This document shows, piece after piece, positions 37,201 through 52,200 of a DNA stretch of 64,000 nucleotides. The notes below the pieces were generated by a model that saw nothing but the letters and a program-made list of their open reading frames with translations, did no database searches and was not told the DNA's origin. The stretch is from the NCBI RefSeq assembly GCF_018139145.2, contig NC_059480.1, positions 11,160,428 through 11,224,427 on the forward strand. Direction: 5' to 3'. A program made the position numbers and the translations under genes. How positions within the stretch are numbered: the stretch's first letter is position 1; each line of letters opens with the position of its first letter. Origin of the DNA: Gymnogyps californianus. Its lineage: Eukaryota > Chordata > Aves > Accipitriformes > Cathartidae.

Positions 37201-40200
37201 GCACCCCCAGCCTACTCGCTGGTGGGGTGGGATGAAGAGCAGAAAAGGCCTTGACTCTGTGTAAGCACTGCTCAGCAGTAAGAAAACATCCCTGAATTAT
37301 CAACACTGTTTCCAGCACAAATCCAAAACATAGCCCCATACTAGCTATTGTGAAGAAAATTAACTCTATCCCAGCCAAAACCAGTACACAGTATAAGCAG
37401 GAATATCTATTACTTAAAGTTATATTCTCTTGCTTTCATCTGTTTGTTTTTTTTTTTTTTTTTTTAATTTTCAGAACCCAAGGAACTTATATTATAAAAC
37501 CTACGGCAGTACTGAATCCAGTTTCCAAATACACTTGTCAAATTCCATTGACATTTATTTATTACACTGCCAATGCAGTCTCTTAGCTTTTTCCTGTTCT
37601 GTGGATTTTGCAGTTTTAATTATAGGCAATTTTTAAACAAAAATAGTTTTGCACTGGTGAAAGACACTGAAGAACTAATTAACTTTTTCCGTTTTGCTGT
37701 TTGCTTTGAGATTAGCCCTGCTTTGAGCAGGAGGTGGGACTAGATGGCTATTGAAATCATAAATTAACTCTACAGCTCCATCCTGGCAGGCTCTGCACTG
37801 CTGCTACCTTCTAGGAAGTTCACTTTGAGGATATTTTTCTTGGAGATACTTCACTAGAGGTGAGAAAAAGATCCATCTGAAAAATCTCTCACTGTTTTCT
37901 GCTTATGTAATACAAAATTTTAGCTCTCACTAGCTTGCACTGCTTGATGAACTTCTAGTAATTATCAGAGACACCTCCATCAAAACAAGGCAAAACAACA
38001 CTACAGAATAATTCATAATCTGTAGGAGGGAAATATTGCATAGATTATGAAGAAAGAGACAAGGTCAGGTCAGCATTTGTTAACCTCAATTTAATTCTCA
38101 CTTTTTTCCTTTGGATCAGATGCAGGTTAATGTATTTTAGCTTAGTTTAACTGGAACCTGACCTTGTCCTAATCATAGTATCTTTAAATGGCAGTCCTTT
38201 CCCATACACTTCTTTACACCTCACATCCTTCTCTTCCTACCAACATCTTTTCACTTCCAAAATGTGTCTGCTTACCACTCATACTGAGCTACTGTCTGGA
38301 AACCATGCAGAAATGTCAAGATATTGCCTTTTTTTCTGGCTGAGGAAATATTTATTTTGGGGGGAGAAAACAACGAAAATTAAATGGTGTTACATAATAC
38401 AAAAAGGAAAAAAACCACCACCCAAATTATGGCTTTACATAGTGAGATAGTCACCCACAACTTCTCTGTTAGATGCTAATAGCTACTTTCGGCTCAGTAG
38501 TGTTTCCAGTGTAGAAATCCTGTTTGCTCAAGTGAGAACAACACTTTTCTTTTGGTGAACATGTACCACTGCACTCAAATCTAGTCTCAATACTGGCAGA
38601 AAGCAGTATGCTACATATCCAGAAACCATTTAATACACAATCACATTGTAAATAGCAACTCTTATACAGATTCTTGTACATGAATAATGCGAATTGGGGT
38701 CTGACCCCCAAGCCTCCCCTTCATAAAACTCTCCAAGCATTTCTACTAGGACAGTACCAGGCAGATTATCATCACTAACTTGCTGAGCTTTGATCTTGAA
38801 GAAGCCTTTACTTTCCAGGATCATATAAAAAGCAAATAGAGAAACTTTTTTTTCCCTTTTTTCCTTCCCTATTTTGCATGATAATTTCTGTGACTGGTAA
38901 AAGGTGTGTGGAGTAAATTCTCTAGATCAACAATTTCAAGTCCTGAAATCTACTCTTGAGTCGGTGTAGAAACTATGCAGACACCTCAGCGTCCACTGTC
39001 TGCAAATTAAGACTATTACTTCTTAAAAGAACTACATGTTAAGAAATAACTTGTTTATAAAGCACTTAAGGACATAATGTACTCTACACACAATATATTT
39101 TACTCATTGACAGATGGCCTCAGGGAATTGCTAAAAGCGTAACACTGTTCTCTCACTTCGGAAGAGTAAAGCAATTTCTTTTTTTTTTTTCAGAGTACTG
39201 ATGCTGGCAAACAGCTGAATGACAAGCAAAGAAATATATTACTGTCTATATTTTCCTTGTTGCTTTCATTTCAGCTTTTATTAACCAAGGTTGGTGTTAC
39301 TGGCTTTTTAATATTCCCTAGATAAAAAAGCATACTGATGGTAAGAAAGAAACACTGTCTCAGAAGTATAATCCTAACAACAGTAATTTAAAAAAAAACT
39401 GTGTATTTTTCCCAAGTGTCTGTTCTAGGGTGAAGTCTATTTCAGTTCTGTACTATTTTCCCCAGATAAGAGATTGCCAAACTACTTTTTTCTGTTCGTT
39501 TTAGGAAGTGCTAATGCCTCTTTTTATTGTTGGTATCAATGCCTGACAGTAAGGAAAGGCTTTTTCTTTGTCCTATGAAATATCTTATAGCTTTTGGTGA
39601 GATTAAAACAAGCCCTAGCTTGTGGTTTTTTTATTAAACTAGCATTTTTTTAAATTAAGAAGAAAATCTGTTTGTTTTCCAATCCTCTTCTACATCAAAA
39701 TACTAACTCTGCAGAGATGTTTGAAGGCTGGGCTCATCCTGCCACAATAGTAGTAGCTTCTTGCACAGTGCTGTAATGGCTAGAGCTGCTAGCAGCTTTT
39801 GAGAAGAGAAATAGCTGAGATGCTTGGTCCCTTTTCTCCCACAAAGCATGAGTTCTTCCAGCTTCTTCTTCAGGAAGAGATTGAACTGAAAATCCACTAT
39901 ATTCCTCCCTCTCACTGGGATAATAGCTGTACCTTGCACCTAACTGATATAGTTACTCTGGTAAGTGAAGTGAGAGCCATAGTCTTGTGTTCTGCACTGT
40001 AAAGGACTGTGATCAACACTTGTCTAAAGTGCTGCAGGAGGTGTTTATTTCCCCCCCCCTAAAATCCAAATACATATACATTATATACAATCCTCCCAAA
40101 TAATTTTCAATATCTATTTTAAAAGAAAGGAATTTAAACTGAAGAGACAAGTCTTGAAAATTAGAACTATATACAGATGGCTTGTGCAAACTTAATTCTA

Positions 40201-43200
40201 CCTTGTATGCCCACATTTATGCAATGCAGGATCTCTGCCTGATTCAATGAACAGGAAGACTGCAAAAAGGTGCGGAATTATGAAGAAGCAGAGAACTGTG
40301 TATCTGCCATTTTCTAACATTTGAGTTTATGACTTCGTAACCTACAGGACACTCTTAAACATGGTTTCCTCATTTCTAATCTATGTCAGTTGGTGGATTA
40401 TGACCACGCAGTTAAAGACAGTATCAAAATGCCAAAATGGTGGCAGGACAGCATTCAGGTGGCACAAACCACTTCAGCTCTGTCACTCTACCACTGTATC
40501 CATACAGCTGATCCTCATCACCTTTGGCCTAGGTATCACTAGCAGGCTGGGTTTGGTGCCATGTACTCAGCATAGGCTAAACTTCTGCGTATGGATTTGC
40601 AGGGGAATTGTGCAGAACTCATTGTGTTCTGTGCTGTCCTGGTTGGTATGTCAGTATGTAAAAGCTGTCTGGAAACTGAGCTTATAGGGTCTTTACATCC
40701 CAGGTCTGTGCTGCTCTGCTTTCTCCATCCTCTCTCCTGTCTTCTATCAGAACACCAAGTCTACTTAGACATGCAATGTGCCAATTCAGACAGCCCAGGA
40801 GAGAGTTAGAGGAAATAAGTGGTTTGGGACCGCACTGCAATCTGCCCATAAAACTCATGTTTAACTTCCTATAAACAGAAGTGAAAAAGATAATTAGCCC
40901 CAGGAGAGATCGCAGGAGAAAATAATTATGAGCAGGCAGTTCCTGGGTGCAAAGGAAAAACATAGTTTAAATGCCTAAGCCCGACGACGTGCAGGATATA
41001 ACCGTGTGGCCTAGGAAGGCTGAGTGACTCCTGAGCCCTAGACTGATAGTAGTTTTGTATATAAAACCAGCCGAAGCGCTGATGAGAATGCAGTCCTCAA
41101 GGGCAAAGAACTGAAGCAGCGGCTGTATCTCCACAGCAGGAAAGGCAAGTTCAAACTGTGCTGTTCCTTGCCCTTTCAGCTTTCGCCGATGATACTCAGT
41201 AGTTATTTTGTCCACTTTAAATGTTAGCATCTGTTGCTGACAGGAGTCCAGTGGTGGGAGCAGGAAGGTAGCTGTATGTCAGGGCAGTCGGCTGTCTCCT
41301 CTCTGTCCTGGTTTGGGTGATGCAGGTATGAAACTCTCACAATCTGACTTTTAAATTAATATGTATCTGACTGTGCTTGTTTGTATCTTCCCTTACTCCT
41401 TGTGCCCAATGTGAAAAACATGCATCTTACATTAATGCAGTGATGTTCTGATTATTTATCATTACCCTTTGAGAAATTAAAGGCTTGGCGTTTATTTCCA
41501 CATTGTTTCCCCTCTATTTTGGGCAGGTATTGTTTGTTCTCAGGATGTGTATTGTTCCTTATATGCTATTATGCTACTGAACACTTTATCCCTTTTTTAA
41601 ATGTAGAACTGTGAAGATACACTTTGTGAAGAGGGTTGTGAAATTTTACAGCAACTATGATTGCTATGACAGTTGTTTTTAAGGATTTAATGGAGTGTCT
41701 GACCTCATTCATTTCTGCTCTCAGCAATAACTCTGTGATGGGATGGCAGTTTTGGAATTCTGAGCCCTATTCTCATCCTAATTTCATCTGTGCAAAAGTA
41801 GAAAAACAATACAGTTGCTCTAAACTTTTATTAGACCAAAGTCAGTCTCCTGGCTTTAGAAAGATAGTTTAGATCACCATAATTTCCCCACAGCACAGTA
41901 ACCGAATATAGCTACTCCAAGGCATCACTCACTGGAATGGTAAGCGTCTATTTCATAGAACGTACAGCTGTGTGTCGTGCTCCCTTAGGAGCTGAAGTCA
42001 GCGAAAGCCCTAGGAAAAAATATTGTTTTACTCCATGCATCTGAGACAAAGCAAACTGTAACCCACAGAAAATATCAAAGGAGTGGCAACGTGCCATATT
42101 TTGTCCAGAAATTTTCTGTGAGCTTTGTCTCTTTGAAAATGACCAGCAACATTCACATATTTTTGACTTATATTTGGATGGCATAAAATGCTTTTTCCAG
42201 CAGATTCTAGCAATGCAGCCATCTGTTTTTTCTGTCTGTATGACAAGATCATTTGGTTTGATGGTTATCAAAATGCTGATCTGCAAAGGTCCCAAAAAGA
42301 ACCTTGCATTTATTTTCACTTGAATCATTTATGATAATGTGAAGGCTAAATAAAAACTCTTGGACTTCTTGTGATATATATATATATGTGTATATATGTA
42401 TATATAGCCTGTCTGTAAGGACCCTTAGTTATTCTTTAAATGTTCTTTAAACTTGCAGCTTCTTGAGTCTTGTAATCCCAATAGAGTTTCAAGTACCTTT
42501 TTTTTTTTTTGAAAGACAAACAAAATAGCTGTAAAATGATGATTTCTAAATAAGTGTTCTAAAATCTCACATGAGATTACCCTTTAGCTAATAATTAAAC
42601 AAACTACCTCATAATTTTGGAGATCCTCAGAATTTTTTTAGCATCTAGGTTTGGTAGGACTTTCATGAAAGGAGGCTGCTTGTATGAATTTTTTGGGAAG
42701 CTTGTGGCTTTGGTCATTTCACCATATTTATTTACTAAAAGAAAACTTTCATAACTGACACCTGAGGCCAATATGTCTGCACCTCTCAGTACAATTTGTA
42801 CAATATAATTCTGATTCATGTGCTGAAAAGCTGCTATCAGGTTTTCACTATGACTCAGGCTTTGGAGAATAGAAGTCTCCTTACATTGCAGCTTCAGAAA
42901 TCTGAGGTCTTGAGCAAATTCATTGCGTTTGATGGGAATCTTGTTATCAATGACTCAGTGACTGCCCCAATGAATATGCACGTGTTGAGTGTAAAACTTA
43001 ATTCACAGAAATGACTCTGCATCCATCAAGGCCAAAAGCAATTTCTAGCCTAATATTTCTACCCTTTGCTTGTCTCTCATTACCATTAAAAAGTTTATGT
43101 TTCTCTGTCACCATTTTAATTTACAGACTGGGGTCAAAAGTAGTTCTTGCTGCAGAATGAATAGAAAGTATTACTGCTTGTGCAAGACTACAAAGTTAAT

Positions 43201-46200
43201 GTACGTTTCTGTAAAACCTTATGTGCCTGCATTAGTCTTCTAAAATTACTTTTTTGCTAGGCCTTATGCTTATTTATTTTCTTTCTTTCTGTACCCATTT
43301 AAATGTCAAGTAGAATCTACAGAGGACTAGATAATATAACTGTGATAGTTAACAAAGCTGAGAAATCTGATTTCAAGGCCAGTCTGAATAAAACAATGAT
43401 AAATATAAACAAATAAACCATAATTGATACCATCATTTAGCTTTGTTCAAGTTAATCTTGTCTTTTTCCATTTCCCGTATTTGAAGATTGTTGGTATGGA
43501 AAAATTATGGTTCCATCAGACCATTGCAGGGGATGTTATTTTCAAGGAGGATTTGTTCCTGAGCAAAATAATAAGTATGAACCTGAGACCAGTTTGTGGG
43601 TTGCACAGAAGCCAGTCCTGCTCCTTCCCCTTTTCCTGCATCCTTTGATCTCCTGCTCAGCAGGGCAGGCCGATGCCTGCTACCCAAATATCAGCACAGT
43701 CTGGAACAATATGTCAGTGACCAGGCTGCTCCAGAAAGACAAAGATAAAACTTTATAAAATAATACTTCCAAATTTTAGACACTTCCAAGGAAAAGATTT
43801 CATAGAAATTGTTGAAACTTTCAGTTTTCAAAATGCCATGAAGTTTTAACTGTTGTGGTTAACTATAGGCCAGACTCTGCTAAATAACTGCACCAAAGAA
43901 TATGAAATATTTAATGGTTTGGAAAAACGGGCTATTTAACAATGAAACCAAGGTGACTCCCTGCAGCCCTAAATTCCGATTGTCTTGGCAGTCTCTGCCC
44001 AGGCCAGTCTTGATAAGCCAAGAAAGGTAACTGCCTGTAGTCTACAAAGCCAAACAGATGCATTCTTTAATCTCATAAGCAACTGAGGCAGGGAATTATT
44101 ATGATGTTGGATACATGGAGAAGAGAACATTGATGGTGCATTACTAAATGAATGTTCAGATTTCTGGGACAGTTGAGTATTTGCCTACTATTTTTTCACC
44201 ACACCTAGATAGTCTCATTTGGTACAGTGTTGCTCTAAACCACTATAAAAATCAATTATTTTTCCCGAAGACATTTACACATCATGTAGAAGCAAAAAAG
44301 GGAGATTAAAAAGTTATAAGTACTTAAATCCATTCTGCTTATCTGTGCATGTCAAACAGTTCTATGGTGCTCTACAGGCATTTTCAGTACTTGAGAAAGA
44401 TGAGGAAGTAAATGCTGCTAAGCCTAATTTAAAAATGCAAATGATTTTGCTAAACAAAGATGTCAAGTGAAAATATTCCATAGCAGTGACTATGAGAGAA
44501 TGATCAGACTCAAATTCCATCTGCTCCAGGTCTCTGGGGTGTATGAATGAGTAGGTATTACCAAAGCATAAGTATATCTATCAGCTGGAGAGAAAGAGTA
44601 AATTGTGTGTTATACAGCTAGATATAAGCTGTTAGATCAGAAGCTAAAGCAGCAACATCTGGAAAAGTGTATTTCGTTTTTTTTTAAACTGAGCTAGTTT
44701 TTTCTTACTTGCCTCTACTACTCAATAATGCTTATCACTTCATTATGATACCCAATATGGATTTTTTCCCCCCTTTCGTAGTATAATGTTAGTGTGCATA
44801 ATAGTTTAGACCATGTTTCTCATTTTCATACTGTCTTTCACACAGTGGGGCAGGTCTGCTACTTATTGCTGTCCCCTGGGCTTAGGTGCCTTCGTTCTGG
44901 ACTACAGTGCGGGAAGAACGAATGGGGAGGTGGCACTTTGCAGGGCAGCAGACAAAATCAGCAGCTCCATGGTTGTCACACCTCTTGAAATATGTTTCCT
45001 GATAAAGCTCTACTCAAAGCCTTCTGTGGAAAGGATTTCAGGACTGGATCCAGTGGATCACAAACTATTGTCTCTAGATTTAAAAACAGGCCCCTTTGCT
45101 CCACTGATTAGTGAGATCCTTCTGTAGTAAAAGCACACCATTCTGTAAGTTCTCTCTGCTTTTGAGAAAATGAGGTGGGAACTAAGGAAAGAAACACGCA
45201 GGTCTGATGATGGGTTTTGACTGAGCTCAGTTGTATGATAAATATGCATCAATATACACATTAAGAATAGAAATCAGGTTTGTAAAATCTAACTGATCAG
45301 GATAATGCCCTAAACCCTTCCTTCTCCCCACCGAGCCCATCCTGGCCCCAGTGCTGCTGCTTCTTACTTCCTGGGTCATAAGATTAAATTTTTAAACCAC
45401 GACCATCATGTTTTCTCCCCTCTGAAAAGGAATGCTTCACCCTTCCCTTAAAAGTATTTGCATTCAGCACACAAAAGATCCAGCTACAGGTGACCGATGT
45501 TACAAGCAACAGAAATTACAGCTTTATAACGGATACGGTTTGGTGACAGTGTTCTTAGCTCCATGCACTTTATTGTCAATGTCTAACAGAGTCACCCTGT
45601 AGAAATCTCTAGATTAAGTACAAATAAAAAAATCCACTTATTCTGTGACTGAACCAGTTTGTTCTTTAGAGACTTTTTCCACATAAAACAAACTCTTAGC
45701 AACTAGCTAGTGGTTTCCACTGCAATTCAGAAGATAACATACCCTGTTCTAAACGTTGAGTTCACAACACATGGCATAGCCTCTAAATTCAGCAATTCAT
45801 AGTCTTAAATACAGCCTTAAATCTACTAACCTACATTAGTTCAGTTACACAAAGGCCAATGAAGACACAAACTACTAGGAAAACAGTAACATGAAAGCAG
45901 AAAAACAGAAATGTTAGTGCCAGGCTTGTCAGAGTGAAGGATTAGCCCAGAGCAGCAGTGATGCCCTCTGCTTTGTGTCCCCCCTCTTAACAGTATGCTT
46001 CAAACAAAAGCCTAATTGCCCAACTTCACCAGCTCAGTCTTCCACTGTATACTTTATTCCTGCTGTGGCTCACCAATCTCTCTTTTCATCATTTCTGACT
46101 AAAGTTCTACAACAAAGATAACCTATGGTTGCCAACGGCTTCAGTCTTTTTAAACTAAACCTTTAGGGACTGACCTCTGTTTCTGCTGAAGGAGACTTGC

Positions 46201-49200
46201 ATAGCGTTTGTCTGCTCATGCATGCTTTACAAATTCCAGGGCAGCTCTGCCCCAGCTGTCAGACAGGTTATAAATAGGTAGAGCTCTGAAGCAGCAAGAT
46301 TACTTGAAAAAGAAGAAATATTACATGTTCTTGTGCTTATGAAGTGGTCTGGAAAACAGCTGATTTTCTGATTGGCTATGTGAGTGCTGGGATTAGATAA
46401 GCCTGTTTACCTATGTATTAACATTTCAGGGTTAACTTTTCAGCATCTTGAGGTGTAAGCTCTGACTGCCACTTGCCCTTCAGTAGAGTGTTTATGAAGG
46501 TGTGGCTTTGTCTTGTTCCTCTGTTGTCTAAGCAAGGTTTGAGTTCACACTCAGCTGGTGCACTTACAATCTCCCAGTTTCATCTATATTCTTGAATCCT
46601 GTAGGACCTTTTACCTCCGGGACATCTGGCCTATTGTCAAATTAGATAGATATCATCCAGCAAATTTGAAAGTGACCACAGATTGCCACATGGAGACCTT
46701 TACCATGTGTACTCGTAAGTTATGTCTTGACTGGAAATGAAGACCTAATCTCTAGCATGCAAAATAGTAGCTTTGTGTGGCATGTCAAGCACATCAGATA
46801 CTAGATCCTGCAAACTGCAGAGGAGTCACAAGAAGAACATTGGTGGGGCAGAAGCACCAGTTCCTCCTTCTCCCACTGTCAGCACTGGTGGCAACACAGT
46901 CTGTCTCCTTATCAAAGCTACCCACCTTCCAGCCTTCTTTGTTCTTCTCACCTGCCTCCCACAGATCATCAGGGCTTAAAATTTGGCTTGAAAAAAGCTG
47001 AAGCCCAATGCTCAGCTTCTGCTGATGGAGTCTGTTGCTGTGGGAGGTTGTTTGACATGGCTCTGTCAAGACACTGGACTCCTCTGTCTTTCTATTTAAG
47101 CCTCTCAGAGCCGTCGGGGGAGGCTCTGTTGCCAAATATGTCCCTGAAAGGAGTGGGCCTGTAGGTCCGTCTGCTTTTGCATAAGTAGGGGTTTACTTTG
47201 GTGCTGCCCTCTCTTTCTCTCTGCCTATTTTTAGAGGACTGCTTTGTGTTAGCATCCATAAAAGCAAAGTGATACCACCATCTCGGATCCCACAATTTTT
47301 TTGAAAATGAGATCATGAATCACCATGCCTACCATGCTTGCAGAATGTGTTGTTCAGTCACATTAAAAAGATTCTTCAAGTCAGTTAATTTGACATCTTA
47401 AATATACACTCTCAAAACCCTAAATGCCACTGCATAATTAGAAAGAAAGCCTTAACTGAACTTTGAAATTTCCTTTTTCCCCCACTTCTCCTTTATTTGC
47501 TCTCCCCTCAACTTGAATTTGCTCTTTCATTGCCCTTAGTTGAGCCTGAAATTATTTCTGTTGGTAAACAGGCAACCAGAAACCATAATTATGCTTCTTT
47601 ACTGATGCTGTAATCCTAGGTATTCTCTTGATTCTTAAAAAAATGTTTAATCAAACTAATTTAAATCTAATTCAGCTAGTTTGTCAAACTATTTTTATAC
47701 GCACAAATCCACAGCTGCTTTGGAACAATGTTTTGCCTAATTACATGTAGTTTTTGACAGATTTAGGTCTTGCCCCAGTTGAAGTCTGATCTACTGATTT
47801 CCAGAATCCAGTATGAAATAGTAAAGATATATAATTTCCTCTCACAGAGTTCTTCAAGCACGTTTCAGGGAAAAAAAAAAAAAGGGGGCAGGGGGGATGT
47901 GTGGATCTGGAAGGACTTATCTTACCCAAAAACACTGTTTAAGAAGCAAGCTGGGAAATGCTTTAAACTGTTCATAGTACATAAAATGATTTTAACCGGG
48001 AAACCTCATTTTGGTGGATTTGATACTGATTCTTCCCAAATGCTTAGAAAAATTACTTAGAAAAATATGACTCTCTCCGCATTTTCATACCATATTTGCA
48101 TGGAATATCTCAGTTAAACATCTTCTGCTGGAATCTGGAGGAGGTGGCCACTGCATCAGAATTATCGAAACCATCCCTAATCCCTGTGTGTCAGGCAGAA
48201 GTACCTGTACTTCTGCACACTCACCCATTCTCACAAGCTCTGTATTTCCAGAGCCAGACCACGCAGCTGCTAAAATCATGGATGTTTTTCTACTAAGTTA
48301 AATAGCAGCAGACAGAAATAAAGGTCTTTCTGTCCATGAGTCAGTTGGATTATTAGCTTTATCATTACCATTTTTAAGCTCTGCAGCTTAAAAAAATGAG
48401 TTGTTCATTCCAAATACTTATTTGTATGTGTGGCTGGAGAAAAAAATATCTGAATAACTCTTCTGAGGTGTTTAGAACAAACACCTTAAATAAAGCAAGA
48501 ACCTCCTAGCTTTCAATTTCTCATATCTGAAATGACGAAGCTGGAAATTAAAAAGATTTTCTGGTCTGAACTTTCTTCTTCCCCTAGACAAGCTTCTACC
48601 AGGACAACTTCTTCACGGCCTTCTTAAACCTGTAGGTCCACAATAGTGGTGCAAATGGGACTGTAAGGCTCCCTGACATGCTTTCTGTGGCATCATCCCG
48701 AAGTTGGGCTCATATTACAGAAAGGGGTCTGGAAGCTCCTACAGTGATGATTAAAGTCAGGGCTTTTGTCGCTCCCAGTTTCTTTGCAGAAGAGCAAAGA
48801 GATGAGAAATCCTGGCATCCATTTGAGGATTGGATTGGATCTTTTTGGAAAAGGGGCTAGAAACCTTAGCCTGAGCCAGTTTCCTGCAATACTATCAGGA
48901 GTGGTGTTTTAAGTAATTTCCGTAACACTATGTGGTGTGGTTCCTGATTGTTCTACAACTTATGCTGATACTTTGAGAAGGTAAATATCTCTACAAAACA
49001 GAAACCCCTATCCCTGCTTTTGCTTACCCCTGGTAACTTTTTCTTAGTGTAGCTACGAAAAAAAAAGCCGTATGCTAACCCTATGATGGTAAAACGGATG
49101 TTGTATGGACAGCTGTAGTGGATCTTTCAGTTCAAAGGGCACATGAACATACACTTTGTCTATACAAGGTCCTGAGTTCTGGAGAAGAAAACACCTATGG

Positions 49201-52200
49201 CAAAACAGTTGACTGCAATTAGGTGCAACTTACAGTGGAAGTTAGATTTCATGCTCTGAATGCTAAGGGCACAAAGCTACGCAGAAGAACTTCCAACCCT
49301 AATACGTTATTCAAGTTCTCACTTACACTGTCATTGGGCATGTGTGTTTATCTGTGTAATAAACAACTGCTCATTTTACTTAACAGAAGCTCTACTGCTG
49401 CAGCCAGCAGCAGACTGAACTGGAACAGAGGCAATTAGACAAGCTGCCAGGGGGCAGATTGTCTTTGCGCTCACTCAGGCCCACTCACAAATTTCTCAGC
49501 TATTTAAAGATATAACTGTGCAGTCACACACACCCTAATGAAGAGGAAATGAGGATTACCTGAAGTAGGAGTGTGTGTGTGTGGCTTTCTTGTGCATACA
49601 GTTTCATAATGCCTAACGTGTGATCTTCATTCAGCTTCCTTCTGGTTTTATACTGTACTTCTTTAAAATGCCTTCATGCAGAGCAGTGAGGCTTGTGATA
49701 CCTATTTTATAAGGCATGTAAAGGAAAGACGCTTTCCTATGGTTTCTGGGAGAGAGAAAGAGATCCCAGCTGTTCACAAACTGCTAGCTGAAATTCGTTG
49801 AGTGTCAGGTAATATTCTACAGAGTGTTCTCCCACCTTTTTTTTTTTTTTGTCATTACTATTATTTAACCTCCTATTGCTCCACTTCTGAGTAGCTTTGG
49901 GAAGCAGGCAGGATTTTGTTTCCTGCCTTGCTATTGAATTGGTGTGCTGTCATGGGATGGAAGAATGTAATTGGGTAATTCCCACGTGTTTCCCTTTCCT
50001 GAGCATAGAGATAAATGCCTACTGAAGAAGGATGTGTTATAAGGATTGACATCTCCTTTTTGTGGAGATCTGAAATATTTCATAAGAAATAAGGAAACTG
50101 AAAATTACCAGCTGTTGCTTTTATGTTGCAGTTATTTGCTTTTAGATTACAATTTCCTTTCCCCCACTGACTAAGTTTTGGTAACTTATTTTCCCTGCCA
50201 TTGGCTCTCATCACTTCTTTTTGGAGTCATTAACAGTTATAATTAATATGCATAGCTCATCTTTTTGGTAGATAGGAGACTGGGAATGGTATAAGAGATG
50301 TAGCTCTCCTCCACACACGGTAGAATTTGATCCTTTATATTTAAATGGTTAAAGAGGATCTTGAGTTGGAATATGTCTTACATGAGGTGTTTGGAATAGC
50401 CTGATAGTGACTCAGAATAAAAAAGCATCTTCTGGAAGACAGAGCTAATTATCCATTAACATTTGGATGCAATGCTTGTCTCGCATTAATTTCCACGCTT
50501 GCCAAAATGATTCTGGCAGAGGAACCAGCTGTGAAATGTAGAAACAAAAATATTATTTTGGAAGTACTAGATATGCCACGTAGCTGCTTGCAAAAGGATG
50601 CACACGAATGGAAGTGTGAGGCAGCAGTATTACACTGGTGGGAGAATTTACAAGTGATAACCCCAGAGTATGAAGAAGCTCAGGCACACCTTCTGCACTG
50701 TAATCTAAATAACTCAAAAGGCTTCATGACAGGTATCCCTCAGCTATACAGTGGTACTTTCCTTATCTCACCAAAGTGAGATCAGGCTACTGCAAACCAC
50801 CAAAAAAATCCACCCTTGTCAAAGTAGGACCATGGCACTCTACTGACAGTTTCTCTGCCCAGAACTTCAACAGGATGCAGGGCAGGTTGGGGAAACATCA
50901 ACTTGAAGCCAAGTCTGGGCCTTCCTTCTGTTGTACAGTCCTTCGCACAATTAGAAAGTGTCAATTTCCCTCTCTAGCTGTGATTGGAGAACATCTTTTT
51001 CCCCTTCTTGCCCTCTATTTTCATTAGGACAGTCACAAAAATCACGTTACTCCTTTCAGATTCTATGTAAAAATCTCTCCCGTGAGCTGCACAATTGCTA
51101 TCTAACATGCAGATGAGGTTTCCAACCGCTCTCCTTGCAAGCCCTAACGGAGCGTTTCCAAAAGCAGACAACCCAGTATATACTATCTTCTGTGAGTCAC
51201 TCAAGTTCACCTAAATAAGGTCCTGACACGACATTCCTGTGTCTCCCCAGCCCAGCCACAATTCTTTTTTAGGTACACATTGTATGTTGTCAGAAGGACG
51301 TGTTATACTGTTCTCCCTCCAGCATTTTTAGCAATAATGTACCTGAAATTTAGTCCCAATTGCTCTTCAGAAGGTGCATATCTCAAATGACTTGTTGGGT
51401 TTACGGGTCTTGATATTTTAGAGACTATCCCTGTTTTAATGGCTGGACTGCATTAATGAATCATCCCAAGTCATCTCTTTATAATCTGTTGCTTCAAAAA
51501 CAGCTGTGAATATTTTCTTCCCATTAAGGCTTATTCCTTTGGGTTTGATGTAATTAATTGTCACTTATGACTTAAAGAAAATATGCCAATAAATATTTAT
51601 GCCACATGCACCATCTGCTTTCTCCGGTGCCCCGTATACTTAATAATTAACAAATTTCTGTAAGCCTCACACCGCAATTCATGTTAGAGAGAGCCTGCGG
51701 TTATAACAGCAGCAAGCAGTTACAGATGTCCACTCTGGAGGTAGCACAAGAATCCCATTTCTTGATAAAGCAGACCATGGAGGCACTGAGAATACGCCAG
51801 TGTGAAATGCTGAAGGGGATACAGCTGCAATACCATGCTTGATCCTCCTGGCGTTTATTTATAGCTTTGTCAGAGTAAGGCTAAGCATCTGGTTCTCTTA
51901 AATACAGACAGGAAAACACTGCTGTGTGAGAGTATCACAGAGGGACAGGAAAGAAGATGGCAGATCTAGACAGAAGATTAAAGAGCGTCCAAGTCTGAAG
52001 TTACAAGGAAAGAGAAGAAAATCTATTGTCAATCTTCCTCACCCCAAAATTCATGAGGCAGCTTTTGGCTGCTGTGTAAAATACATGTGTGATACTGAAA
52101 ATGTGGAACCACAACCCTTTAAGGGCGTATTTAATTTCTGCCTTAACATTAGCTCATATGAGAAGATATATTTTTCAGAGCCAATTATGTACAAGAGCAA

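Noticed and set aside
41948..42328. 126-codon minus open frame in the large intron
   Set aside because: Overlapping frame 42028-42252 is also open; composition and lack of any motif suggest chance.
44794..45127. Overlapping plus open frames in a GC-richer stretch
   Set aside because: Two frames open at once, no recognisable domain or retro-element motif; left as unique intron.
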